In this document: one piece after another, positions 16,911 through 24,559 of the stretch | Numbering within the stretch: the first letter of the stretch is position 1 | How the letters are laid out: every line of letters starts with the position of its first letter | NCBI GenBank assembly: GCA_029261695.1 | Contig: JAJDAV010000005.1 | Coordinates: forward strand, 1 to 41,810 | Reading direction: 5' to 3' | Origin: Nitrospinaceae bacterium | GTDB lineage: Bacteria; Nitrospinota; Nitrospinia; Nitrospinales; VA-1 | Length of the DNA stretch: 41,810 bases | The notes under the pieces: generated by a model | What the model was told of the DNA's origin: nothing | The model's database searches: none | What the model saw: only the letters and a program-made list of their open reading frames with translations | Position numbers and translations under genes: made by a program

Positions 16911-18017
16911 TCAAACTTTACTTGCCATTATTTCCAGTCCGATAAACTTTATTGATAAATTATCACCTGGATATTGACTGTAAGCATCCGTTTCATCCTG
17001 ATATTCATGGAAATCAAAATGCGAGACGTCAAATCCAACGTGCCTTACATCCTGGATCAAGGTTTCGCAAAAATTTTCTTCGATTTCAACCAGGGTTTCT
17101 TTGTAGCCACGCATGAGCTTATCCTGATATTCTCGATTTTGCGCCCTTCTTAATATCTGACATTCCAGATCCGTATCCAAAATCAACAATAACCCACCAA
17201 CATCCAAAGCCTCTATCGCCCATTGCAGGAATTTTTTCCGTTCATCCCTTTGCAAATGATGTAAAAATTTATTCGCCAGAATACAACCGTAGCATTCCCC
17301 TTTAGGTCCGTCAGGAAAATCGATATTTAAAATTTCAACGTTGGTTTTTCCAGAAAGTTTGGCGTAGTGAGTTAATCCCATAATGATAAAGGGCAGGTTG
17401 TCAGTAAGAATCAATTTCGGGTAATCATCAGGCCAATCATGGATCAAACGGAAACCTGCTAGTCCCGTTGCGACATCCATAATCGGATTTTTTAAATCCG
17501 ATGGAATCATTTCCATGGGATTATCCCATGGAAAATTTTCTGTCTGAAAAAGATAAATACTATAACTCTCACTCAACAACCCAACCATTCGGGAATCACT
17601 GAACAGGATTGGGCTTTCCCTTATAACTTTCGCCAACTCCTGAAACAAGATGGAAAACTTTTCATTGATCTGATCCATAGATTCCGAGAATGCCATTCCA
17701 TCTTTTTTAAGATTCATGTGGATATGGTCAAAATTCAGATAAACAGCGGGTCGTTCATGCTGGACATAAATGAGGTCTGCCAGATCAATCATTATTTCAG
17801 GATAAACAGATTGCAACAGAAGGTTGAAGGTGAATTGGTTTTCACGACCCAGATCTGTTTCAGGGAATCCTATCTGCCCATCCAAATACTCAAAAAAAGC
17901 GGAAACGCGTTGGCACAACTCAGGAGATTTGGAATGTTCTAAGCCGGAAAATTTTTTCCCCGATTCGGTAACCAAAGGCAATCGGTTTTGCGAATTGACA
18001 AATATAAAAGAACTCAT
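16911..18017 (-). CDS. Putative class I SAM-dependent methyltransferase-like protein
   Basis: I take the ATG at 18017 as start because it forms TAATG with the stop of the upstream gene; an earlier start at 18071 would overlap that gene by 55 bases. The 368-residue protein has a helical N-terminal half. From about residue 170 it resembles a methyltransferase Rossmann fold: PIMDVATGLAGFRLIHDWP (motif I), LTDNLPFIIM, CILANKFLHHL (motif IV region), and ALDVGGLLLILD (motif V/VI). Motif I lacks the full GxGxG, so SAM binding is likely but unproven. The substrate is unknown. It is probably cotranscribed with the small membrane protein before it. Confidence 0.6.
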   Translation of the reverse strand: MSSFIFVNSQNRLPLVTESGKKFSGLEHSKSPELCQRVSAFFEYLDGQIGFPETDLGRENQFTFNLLLQSVYPEIMIDLADLIYVQHERPAVYLNFDHIHMNLKKDGMAFSESMDQINEKFSILFQELAKVIRESPILFSDSRMVGLLSESYSIYLFQTENFPWDNPMEMIPSDLKNPIMDVATGLAGFRLIHDWPDDYPKLILTDNLPFIIMGLTHYAKLSGKTNVEILNIDFPDGPKGECYGCILANKFLHHLQRDERKKFLQWAIEALDVGGLLLILDTDLECQILRRAQNREYQDKLMRGYKETLVEIEENFCETLIQDVRHVGFDVSHFDFHEYQDETDAYSQYPGDNLSIKFIGLEIMASKV

Positions 18018-18406
18018 TAAGGCCAATTCCAACCGGCTCGTCCGAGAAAATAAAAGGTAATAATCAGGCATGGAAGAATATAGGGGACTGCCTGAAAGGT
18101 ATCTCCTGCAACAAGGGAGTAACCTGTAAATACAGATCGACCTCCGTAGATGACCGCTAGAATCTGGGCCAATAGTTTTTTTCCATGCAAAAGATAATAT
18201 GTAAAAATGCCCAACAACAAAGCAAAGGCAATAATTGAAAGCAGGGCCGACAAGCCAAAATCAAAGGGCGGAATAAAAACAAAAGCCACGGCTAAATAAA
18301 TAAGATTAAGGATTAGAAAACCATATGCCGCCTGTTTGAACTTTCGCGAGCGACCTAAGTTTTGCTCAGAGTCAGAAGTTTCTGAAATTACAGAGTTATT
18401 TTCCAC
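18017..18406 (-). CDS. Small four-helix integral membrane protein
   Basis: This 129-residue protein has a polar N-terminus of about 25 residues and four hydrophobic segments: AAYGFLILNLIYLAVAFVF, LSALLSIIAFALLLGIF, LLAQILAVIYGGRSVF and AVPYILPCLIITFYFLG. It resembles small bacterial membrane proteins of unknown function and has no catalytic motif I can see. The stop overlaps the start of the methyltransferase-like gene by one base (TAATG), so the two are translationally coupled. It is divergent from tyrS. Confidence 0.7.
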   Translation of the reverse strand: MENNSVISETSDSEQNLGRSRKFKQAAYGFLILNLIYLAVAFVFIPPFDFGLSALLSIIAFALLLGIFTYYLLHGKKLLAQILAVIYGGRSVFTGYSLVAGDTFQAVPYILPCLIITFYFLGRAGWNWP

Positions 18407-18572
18407 TTGTTCTATTTCCTCTTGGATTTAAGCCGCAGTTGCAGATCATTCTGGGGTATGTTAGCTTCCATTTCTTATATTTGCAATAAACCACCGGGGA
18501 ATAAAACCCAATTGCGGGATGTAAATTTTAAACTTAACATCCCCATTCATCAAATTTCTTGATTGTAAAATT

Positions 18573-19772
18573 ATGTTGTCACCCGAAGAACAATTAAAAA
18601 CCCTGCGAAGGGGAACATCTGAGATCATTGACGAAAAAGATCTCACAGCATTGTTAGCCAAAGGGCAACCCCTACGGATCAAAGCCGGATTCGACCCTAC
18701 GGCACCCGACCTACATCTTGGACACACTGTACTTTTGAATAAAATGAAACAGTTTCAAGACTTGGGACACGAAGCCATTTTTCTCATAGGAGATTTTACG
18801 GGAATGATTGGCGACCCTACAGGACGATCTGAGACAAGAAAAAATCTTACGCCAGATGAAGTCAAAGAAAATGCTAAAACTTATCTGGAACAAGTATTTA
18901 AAATTCTGGACCCTGAAAAAACCACCGTTGCCTATAACAGCGAGTGGATGGGGAAATTCACATCCGTAAACATGATCGAACTGGCCGCGCATTACACTGT
19001 CGCACGTATGCTGGAGAGAGATGATTTTCAAAAGCGCTTAGCAAAGAATCTACCTGTTTCTATCCATGAACTTATGTACCCCTTGATACAGGGCTACGAT
19101 TCTGTGGCTTTAAAATCAGATGTGGAACTAGGGGGCACCGATCAGAAGTTTAATTTACTTGTAGGTAGGGATTTGCAGCGTGCTTATGGGCAAAAACCAC
19201 AAATTGTTCTTACCATGCCTCTTTTAGAGGGAACTGACGGCGTACAAAAAATGAGTAAAAGCCTGGGCAACAGTATCGGAGTATTTGATGCACCGAATGA
19301 AATGTTTGGGAAGATCATGTCCATCTCCGATGAGTTGATGTGGAGGTTCTATGAACTTCTCAGTCATATATCAACTGACGAACTCAATACCCTGAAAGAT
19401 CAGGCAAAGTCGGGAACGTTGAATCCGAAAAACGCTAAAATGGATTTAGCAAAAGAAATTGTTACTCTCTACCATACTTCAGATTTGGCAGAAGCGGCTT
19501 CAAGTGAATTTGAAAATGTATTCAAGAAAAAGAATTTGCCCGAAGACATTCCGGTTATCACAGGTTGGGGAAAGGAAACACGTAGCATTTGCAATATTCT
19601 CAAAGAAAACAAACTAACAGATAGCACTTCTGCAGCCCGCCGATTGATCCAGCAGGGATCGGTTTCAGTGAACGGTGAAAAAATATCAAATGTAAATCAG
19701 GAGTTTTCTGGAGATCAGGAATACATGATTAAAGTCGGCAAGAAAAGGTTCCTAAAAATTCAGCCCGGCTAG
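18573..19772 (+). CDS. tyrS: Tyrosyl-tRNA synthetase
   Basis: The 399-residue protein is a class I synthetase of the TyrRS type lacking an insertion after the KMSKS loop. [14 protein letters not shown] contains the HIGH-type motif HLGH (48-51), and KMSKS is at 226-230. [15 protein letters not shown] and the [19 protein letters not shown] segment form the tyrosine pocket. An S4 RNA-binding domain closes the protein ([20 protein letters not shown], about 348-367). It charges tRNA-Tyr in the cytoplasm. The stop codon overlaps that of the convergent gene within a CTAG. No T-box leader is visible in the 166-base upstream gap. Confidence 0.97.
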   Translation: MLSPEEQLKTLRRGTSEIIDEKDLTALLAKGQPLRIKAGFDPTAPDLHLGHTVLLNKMKQFQDLGHEAIFLIGDFTGMIGDPTGRSETRKNLTPDEVKENAKTYLEQVFKILDPEKTTVAYNSEWMGKFTSVNMIELAAHYTVARMLERDDFQKRLAKNLPVSIHELMYPLIQGYDSVALKSDVELGGTDQKFNLLVGRDLQRAYGQKPQIVLTMPLLEGTDGVQKMSKSLGNSIGVFDAPNEMFGKIMSISDELMWRFYELLSHISTDELNTLKDQAKSGTLNPKNAKMDLAKEIVTLYHTSDLAEAASSEFENVFKKKNLPEDIPVITGWGKETRSICNILKENKLTDSTSAARRLIQQGSVSVNGEKISNVNQEFSGDQEYMIKVGKKRFLKIQPG

Positions 19773-20794
19773 CGTTTAATTCTTATTTTATTCCCCACAT
19801 GCATGTCGTAGTTGTTTTGAACAATGACAGCTGAAGCAGTGCGTTTCTGAGTATTCACCACCTTTATCTTACCCAGCACATCAGGAAGCAACCGGGTTTT
19901 CTTTGTCCCCATAGATCCCAGAAATGCCCACCATTTTTTTTCAACCTTCTCCGGGATATGGTAAACCTCGAAAACATCGCCCGCTTGAACTCCATCCTCC
20001 CATCCTTTGTCGATATAAACAATATCTGTAATCCCTACACCAATCTTGTCCAGTTTGGTTGCTACAACATATCCTTCAATATTTTTGTCAGCCCCCCCAT
20101 CAGACTGTGGTTCGACATTCTCTTGATAGGGAATAAGAAATTCGCCGGGTTTTATATCTTCATAGGATTTTATTACATTTGCGTAAGATGTAGTTTCACC
20201 AATCTCTACAACTTCTAAGATGCCTCGAATCATAATGCTATAGCCCAAAGGTTTACCCGAAGAAGACCAATATTGCTTTGATTCAAAACCAGTCCTTCTT
20301 GGCTTAAAAAGCTGGAACTCTCGATTATTATGACCAAAGACCGGATGGTAAATAAACCGTTCCTGGCTATAGACAGTAAACTTATCACCCAATTCCAAGC
20401 CTTGGCGTCTGCCAATATCGATGAATACTCTTTCGGGTCCTGTTGTTGCTAACTTGCTGTCGAAAACTTTTGACACCTTTCCAACCGGAACCATTTTGTT
20501 AGAAATAAAGCCCGCACTCGCATAGGGATCTTGACGTAATTTACTTCTAGAGTCTGGGATAGAAAATTTTCGTTCATTAGGTTGAGCGGAATTTGAACTC
20601 TCTGACTTTGCGATAAGAGTTTCTGGTTGATCTAGGTTCCCCGTCCCTTTTTGAAGTAATGTCATCCCAGGTGTGATTCCTGCTACTTCATTCTGAAAGG
20701 AAACTTTTAAGTCATCAGCTAAAGCTACTTGAACCCCAGAAAAAACTCCAGAAACCTGAATAGAAACAACAATCAAAAATATCGCAATTCGCAT
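19769..20794 (-). CDS. Secreted protein with two FlgT-C-like beta repeats
   Basis: This 341-residue protein has a clear signal peptide ([16 protein letters not shown], cleavage near ALA-DD around residue 27). The mature part contains two similar segments, [20 protein letters not shown] (about 120-139) and [21 protein letters not shown] (about 254-274), each followed by strand-rich sequence ending in a GEFLIP or VLGKIKV element. That pattern is seen in FlgT C-terminal-like and LysM-adjacent periplasmic domains, but I cannot assign a function. GGGAGGGAG precedes the ATG by about eight bases. It has no partner genes; it is convergent with tyrS. Confidence 0.7.
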   Translation of the reverse strand: MRIAIFLIVVSIQVSGVFSGVQVALADDLKVSFQNEVAGITPGMTLLQKGTGNLDQPETLIAKSESSNSAQPNERKFSIPDSRSKLRQDPYASAGFISNKMVPVGKVSKVFDSKLATTGPERVFIDIGRRQGLELGDKFTVYSQERFIYHPVFGHNNREFQLFKPRRTGFESKQYWSSSGKPLGYSIMIRGILEVVEIGETTSYANVIKSYEDIKPGEFLIPYQENVEPQSDGGADKNIEGYVVATKLDKIGVGITDIVYIDKGWEDGVQAGDVFEVYHIPEKVEKKWWAFLGSMGTKKTRLLPDVLGKIKVVNTQKRTASAVIVQNNYDMHVGNKIRIKR

Positions 20795-21258
20795 AATGGT
20801 GACTCCCTCCCAACTAAATTGGATCGGAATAGAAACGGGTTTTAATAAGTCAGTTTATTGAATATAAATAGTTTACATCATTTTAATTAGATATAGAAAA
20901 TTTTATAACTATAAAAAACACCCATTTTTTGCCATCTCACCAGTTGAATTTTTAAGCTGGAATAAGTATTTATTCCATACATGAGGGAAGTTCTCTTAAC
21001 AGAGAAAAGGTGATTGCAAACCTGATTAAAGCAAGGATTCACAACGTTTTTCAAAATTTTGATAACGGATTTTTTGCCAAAATTAGGGAGTGGAAATTCA
21101 TTTGACATCAAATTTGGGCAACGTATAATCGGTTGTTTATACAACATCTAAAGCTTTTTTTCCGGGCAAATTCGATCAATCCCCTGCAGATTTTATTGGA
21201 TGGATAAGATTAAAAGGATTTATATTCGATATTTTTGGCCCACAGCGAGGTTTTTAAC
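20795..21258. other. 464-base region without a supported gene
   Basis: It holds the Shine-Dalgarno of the leftward gene, AT-rich sequence, the strong rightward promoter at 21102-21129 and about 120 bases of 5' leader for the NHL gene. A leftward 86-codon frame (20887-21147) has no ribosome-binding site and overlaps the promoter, so I do not call it. Confidence 0.6.
21102..21129 (+). promoter_or_regulatory. Consensus sigma-70 promoter for the NHL-repeat gene
   Basis: TTGACA (21102-21107), a 16-base spacer and TATAAT (21124-21129) are a perfect hexamer pair. Transcription would begin near 21136 and leave a leader of about 120 bases before the ATG at 21259. Such a match suggests strong, basal-type expression. 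Confidence 0.8.
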
Positions 21259-23448
21259 ATGCTCAAAATGCTAAAAAAATGTTTCGACTTTATGACGGTG
21301 CTCAGCCTTTTTCTTTTTTTGGGAGGCATCTTCCCCGGGGCCGAGTCTTTTGCCAAAACCCTTTCAGCAACTAAAACCGAGGTCTCCCTCGTAGATGGAA
21401 TCGCTGTAGATAAAAGGGGTAATGTTTTTATTGCAATGCGTGATAACAACATCATCAGTCGCATTGACTCTAAAGGGAATATGACAACCTATGCTGGAAC
21501 GGGTTCTTCTGGATTTTCAGGGGATGAAGGCCAAGCCACCAAAGCCAGATTGAACGTTCCTGCCGGTTTAGCTTTCGATAAGAGCGGAAATTTATATATC
21601 GCTGACAGAAACAATCACCGCATCCGTAAAGTGGATAGTCGCGGCATTATCACTACCATTGCTGGAACGGGAACAGCGGGTTTTAGTGGAGATGGCGGAC
21701 CTGCAAAACAGGCACAAATTAATCACCCCTCTGGAATAGCACTAGATGGCAAAGGTAATTTATTCTTTTCAGATCGATCCAACGAACGCATCCGCGTAAT
21801 CGATTCAAAAGGTAATATCCGCACCTTCGCTGGAAACGGGAAAGAAGGCTTTAAAGGGGATTCCGGTCCCGCACTGCAAGCTTCTCTGGACAAACCTTTC
21901 GGGTTAGCACTCGATAGAAAAGGTAACCTGTACATAGCAGACCGCGGTAACAACCGGGTACGCAAAGTAAATTCTCAGGGAATCATGACCACGGTAGCAG
22001 GAGATGGTGGATTCTTTTTTAGTGGCGACAACGGGCCTGCATATAGAGCCAGTGTAGCTGGGCCGACCGGTGTGGTAGTCGATGACCAGGGCACTCTGTA
22101 CATCGCGGACCGCAATAACAACCGTATTCGTGCGGTGGATTCACAAGGGATGATCACCACTATCGCAGGAACCGGTCAACAAGACTATAACGGAGACTCA
22201 GAAGTAGCACGTGAAACGAATCTTCATCTGCCTTTTGGTGTTACTTTAAATCCCGACGGCAAATTACTGATAATTGATCGATCCCATTATAGGATTCGCA
22301 GCATTGACATAAACCGCGGCAGCGTAAAAACCATAGCAGGAAATGGTAAAAAAATGTTTGCGGGCGATGGAGGACCTGCCACAGGAGCTACCTTGAGCTT
22401 TCCTCATGGCATTACGGTAGATAAAAGTGACAACGTACTGATTTCTGATAAAGGAAATTACCGCATCCGCAGAATCTCTCCAGACGGTCATATCCTTACC
22501 ATTGCTGGTAACGGAGTCAGAGGAAATATTGGCGATGGTTTACCAGCTTTGGAAGCTTCTATTTATGGAGCCACTTCCCTGAAGCTGAACAACAAAGAGG
22601 AAATGTTCATTGTTAGCCCCAGTGGATTTGTCAGTCTGATTCGAATGATTGATGAAAACGGAATCATGCGAAAATTTCTCGATACAGTGACCCCCAGATA
22701 TTTGGAGTCAATTGGGAATAGTAAATATAAAGGCAAAGTACAAACTGGAGAGCTTGCCACGATCTCTACTTTCTCAGATTTTGCATTTGATCATAAAGGC
22801 AATATGTTCATTTCTGACAGGCTCAATCACCAGATCCGCAAAGTCGATGCTAAAGGAAATATCACCACCATTGCGGGAACAGGAGAGTCTGCTTATTACG
22901 GAGATGGCGGTCCAGCAAGAGAAGCCGCTTTTCGCGACCCCAGCGCATTGGCTACAGACAAAGATGGGAGTCTGTATATCGCCGACGGTGCCAACAATAT
23001 GATTCGAAAAATTGACACCAAAGGAATTGTGACGACTGTTGCGGGTAACGGAAAACATGACAACACCGGTGACGGAGGTCCTGCAAATAAAGCTGCCATT
23101 CGCAACATGGACTATTTGAAAGTCAGCCCTAAAGGGGAACTCCACATTGTAGGAATGAATTCAAACATTGTTAGAAAAATTACTACAGACGGAAAAATTG
23201 TTACTGTGGCCGGCAGAGGCTATCAGGGTTATTCAGGAGATGGTGGCCCAGCAACCAAAGCCATGCTTAAAAGCCCCGTCGCAATTGCATTCGATTCAAA
23301 AAATAATATGTACATCTCCGACATGGGCAACAACCGGATCAGAAAAGTGGATTCAAATGGAATCATTTCCACTTTTGCAGGAACAGGTAATTTTGGTTGG
23401 GCTCAAGATGGAGAAACAGTAGAAATTTATTTACACAAATTCCCCTGA
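21259..23448 (+). CDS. Secreted NHL-repeat beta-propeller protein, twelve repeats
   Basis: I choose the ATG at 21259, eight bases after GCGAGG, over a TTG at 21235; the product is 729 residues. A signal peptide (MTVLSLFLFLGGIFPGAESFA) is followed by twelve tandem repeats of about 56 residues. The consensus is GNLYIADRNNxRIRKVD, then GIITTIAGTG, then GFSGDGGPA, then a turn into the next repeat. Repeat 8 (about 22562-22755) is degenerate: it lacks the TIAGTG and GDGGPA elements and has an insertion, perhaps dividing two six- or seven-bladed propellers. NHL propellers are binding or lyase scaffolds; most secreted ones are uncharacterised. It should be periplasmic or extracellular. It lies upstream of the cytochrome cluster, but a 106-base gap and a small secreted gene intervene. 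Confidence 0.9.
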   Translation: MLKMLKKCFDFMTVLSLFLFLGGIFPGAESFAKTLSATKTEVSLVDGIAVDKRGNVFIAMRDNNIISRIDSKGNMTTYAGTGSSGFSGDEGQATKARLNVPAGLAFDKSGNLYIADRNNHRIRKVDSRGIITTIAGTGTAGFSGDGGPAKQAQINHPSGIALDGKGNLFFSDRSNERIRVIDSKGNIRTFAGNGKEGFKGDSGPALQASLDKPFGLALDRKGNLYIADRGNNRVRKVNSQGIMTTVAGDGGFFFSGDNGPAYRASVAGPTGVVVDDQGTLYIADRNNNRIRAVDSQGMITTIAGTGQQDYNGDSEVARETNLHLPFGVTLNPDGKLLIIDRSHYRIRSIDINRGSVKTIAGNGKKMFAGDGGPATGATLSFPHGITVDKSDNVLISDKGNYRIRRISPDGHILTIAGNGVRGNIGDGLPALEASIYGATSLKLNNKEEMFIVSPSGFVSLIRMIDENGIMRKFLDTVTPRYLESIGNSKYKGKVQTGELATISTFSDFAFDHKGNMFISDRLNHQIRKVDAKGNITTIAGTGESAYYGDGGPAREAAFRDPSALATDKDGSLYIADGANNMIRKIDTKGIVTTVAGNGKHDNTGDGGPANKAAIRNMDYLKVSPKGELHIVGMNSNIVRKITTDGKIVTVAGRGYQGYSGDGGPATKAMLKSPVAIAFDSKNNMYISDMGNNRIRKVDSNGIISTFAGTGNFGWAQDGETVEIYLHKFP

Positions 23449-23554
23449 TTTATCCTGCTTTCATTTTGCGCAGTTTGAATTTCGAATCAAGACTGCCAGT
23501 AAGCGAGAAAATAATGGGTAGACCTTTTTAATTTTTTTCTGGAGAAATCTTATA

Positions 23555-24058
23555 ATGAAGCGTTTCATTTTCACGGGGTTGGTTTTCATCCTGTCTCTGG
23601 TAATCAGCAATAATGCCTTGGCTGCCAACACCGATATGTTTGCCAATATTTTAAAGAAAGTGGATGATCTGGCCTGCACCAACCCGGAAAAGCTTCCTAA
23701 TTTTTATGGGAAAAGCCTGGTCATAATGTCCGATGATAAAAGAGCCTTACTGCAAAACCGAATCAAAGACTACCGCCAGATGATGTCAGATTTTCGTGAT
23801 ATCAATTGCCGGGTTCAGCGCCAGGTTCTTACCGGTCATGCAGGGAACAAGGTAGGATATATTCTGGTTGACGAAATCATTAGCGTCACCTCCAAATCTA
23901 ACGACACGGATGAGCGCCAGCACAGCGTTTGCAATTACAGTTTTGTTAAAGAAGGTTCCGACTGGAAAATAACCCTCGAACATTGTTCCAGCTTGCCCGA
24001 CTACAGCATTAACCCTGGCGACGATGCTTTGTATTATTTCCACAATCCTCTATATTAA
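23555..24058 (+). CDS. Small secreted protein, uncharacterised
   Basis: This 167-residue protein has a typical signal peptide (FIFTGLVFILSLVISNNALA, cleavage near residue 24). The mature part of about 140 residues has four cysteines (in LACTN, INCRV, SVCNY and EHCSS), consistent with two disulfides, and ends in an aromatic segment (DDALYYFHNPLY). The pattern of charged helix then strands (GYILVDEIISV and VCNYSFVKEGSDWKITLEHC) recalls NTF2-like or DUF4878-type small domains, but I cannot name one. GGAGA precedes the ATG. It is periplasmic by prediction. Confidence 0.7.
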   Translation: MKRFIFTGLVFILSLVISNNALAANTDMFANILKKVDDLACTNPEKLPNFYGKSLVIMSDDKRALLQNRIKDYRQMMSDFRDINCRVQRQVLTGHAGNKVGYILVDEIISVTSKSNDTDERQHSVCNYSFVKEGSDWKITLEHCSSLPDYSINPGDDALYYFHNPLY

Positions 24059-24193
24059 ACCTTAGAGGGGATGAAAAACAGACGGACCAGCGGTATGGCA
24101 AAATAGTATCGACCTGTCCCCATCGTGCCCCGTTGAGGCCTGAAGGTAGAGTAAGAATATCACCGGCGTAGCCCGGTTAGATGCGAAACCCTT
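24059..24193 (+). other. 135-base leader with GC-rich hairpins before the HPt gene
   Basis: Unlike the surrounding AT-rich gaps, this stretch is rich in G and C. ACCGG (24162-24166) and CCGGT (24173-24177) form a perfect hairpin extendable by ATC/GAT across a two-base bulge, and GGGGA/TCCCC elements lie further upstream. It contains GGCAAA and GTAGCCCGGTTA segments that faintly recall c-di-GMP (GEMM) riboswitches, but the conserved GACGCAAAGCC core is missing, so I do not call one. It could be a structured leader or small RNA. Confidence 0.35.
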
Positions 24194-24502
24194 GTGAAAA
24201 AAATTATCACACATATTGACCCTGATTTACGTGAACTGATTCCGGGTTACTTACAAAACCGCCGCAATGACATTGCAACCATCAAAGCCGCACTTAAAGA
24301 TTCAGATTTAAAAAAAATCCGCACTTTGGGTCACTCCATGAAAGGCTCGGGCGGAGGGTACGGATTCATGCCGATTAGTGTGATAGGGGGTGCCATCGAA
24401 AAAGCTGCGAAGGAAAAAATACCGGAACAAATCCAAACCCATCTTGATGAATTGCAAAGTTACCTAAACAACATTTCTATTGTATACGATTCACCCACCT
24501 GA
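24194..24502 (+). CDS. Stand-alone histidine phosphotransfer (HPt) domain protein
   Basis: This 102-residue protein is one HPt four-helix bundle. The phospho-acceptor motif is LGHSMKGSGGGYGF with His47 and the supporting Lys50 and Gly51. The N-terminal helix pair starts DPDLRELIPGYLQNRRNDI and the C-terminal helices are AIEKAAKEKIPEQIQTHLDELQ. HPt proteins relay phosphate between a hybrid histidine kinase and a response regulator, but neither is encoded nearby. The start is GTG at 24194 with no clear Shine-Dalgarno. A terminator-like hairpin overlaps its stop, so it is probably a separate transcript from the cytochromes that follow 57 bases later. Confidence 0.82.
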   Translation: MKKIITHIDPDLRELIPGYLQNRRNDIATIKAALKDSDLKKIRTLGHSMKGSGGGYGFMPISVIGGAIEKAAKEKIPEQIQTHLDELQSYLNNISIVYDSPT

Positions 24503-24530
24503 TTCGCTTGCGCGATCCGGGTGGTTTCTT
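24492..24530 (+). terminator. Hairpin with T-rich tail after the HPt gene
   Basis: CACCC (24492-24496) pairs with GGGTG (24519-24523), and the inner GAT-CGC/GCG-ATC arms pair around a bulged T, followed by GTTTCTT. It looks like an imperfect rho-independent terminator or attenuator between the HPt gene and the cytochrome operon. Confidence 0.5.
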
Positions 24531-24559
24531 AACTTCGCTCTCAATTTCAACAAACTATT

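Noticed and set aside
18017-18071. Longer N-terminus of the methyltransferase-like protein
   Set aside because: It would overlap the upstream gene by 55 bases, while a TAATG junction gives a better start at 18017.
18407-18572. T-box leader or tRNA before tyrS
   Set aside because: No T-box sequence, specifier loop or tRNA fold could be recognised.
20887-21147. Leftward 86-codon open frame
   Set aside because: No ribosome-binding site, odd composition, and it overlaps a perfect sigma-70 promoter on the other strand.
24059-24193. c-di-GMP (GEMM) riboswitch before the HPt/cytochrome genes
   Set aside because: Only short fragments resemble it; the conserved GACGCAAAGCC core is absent.
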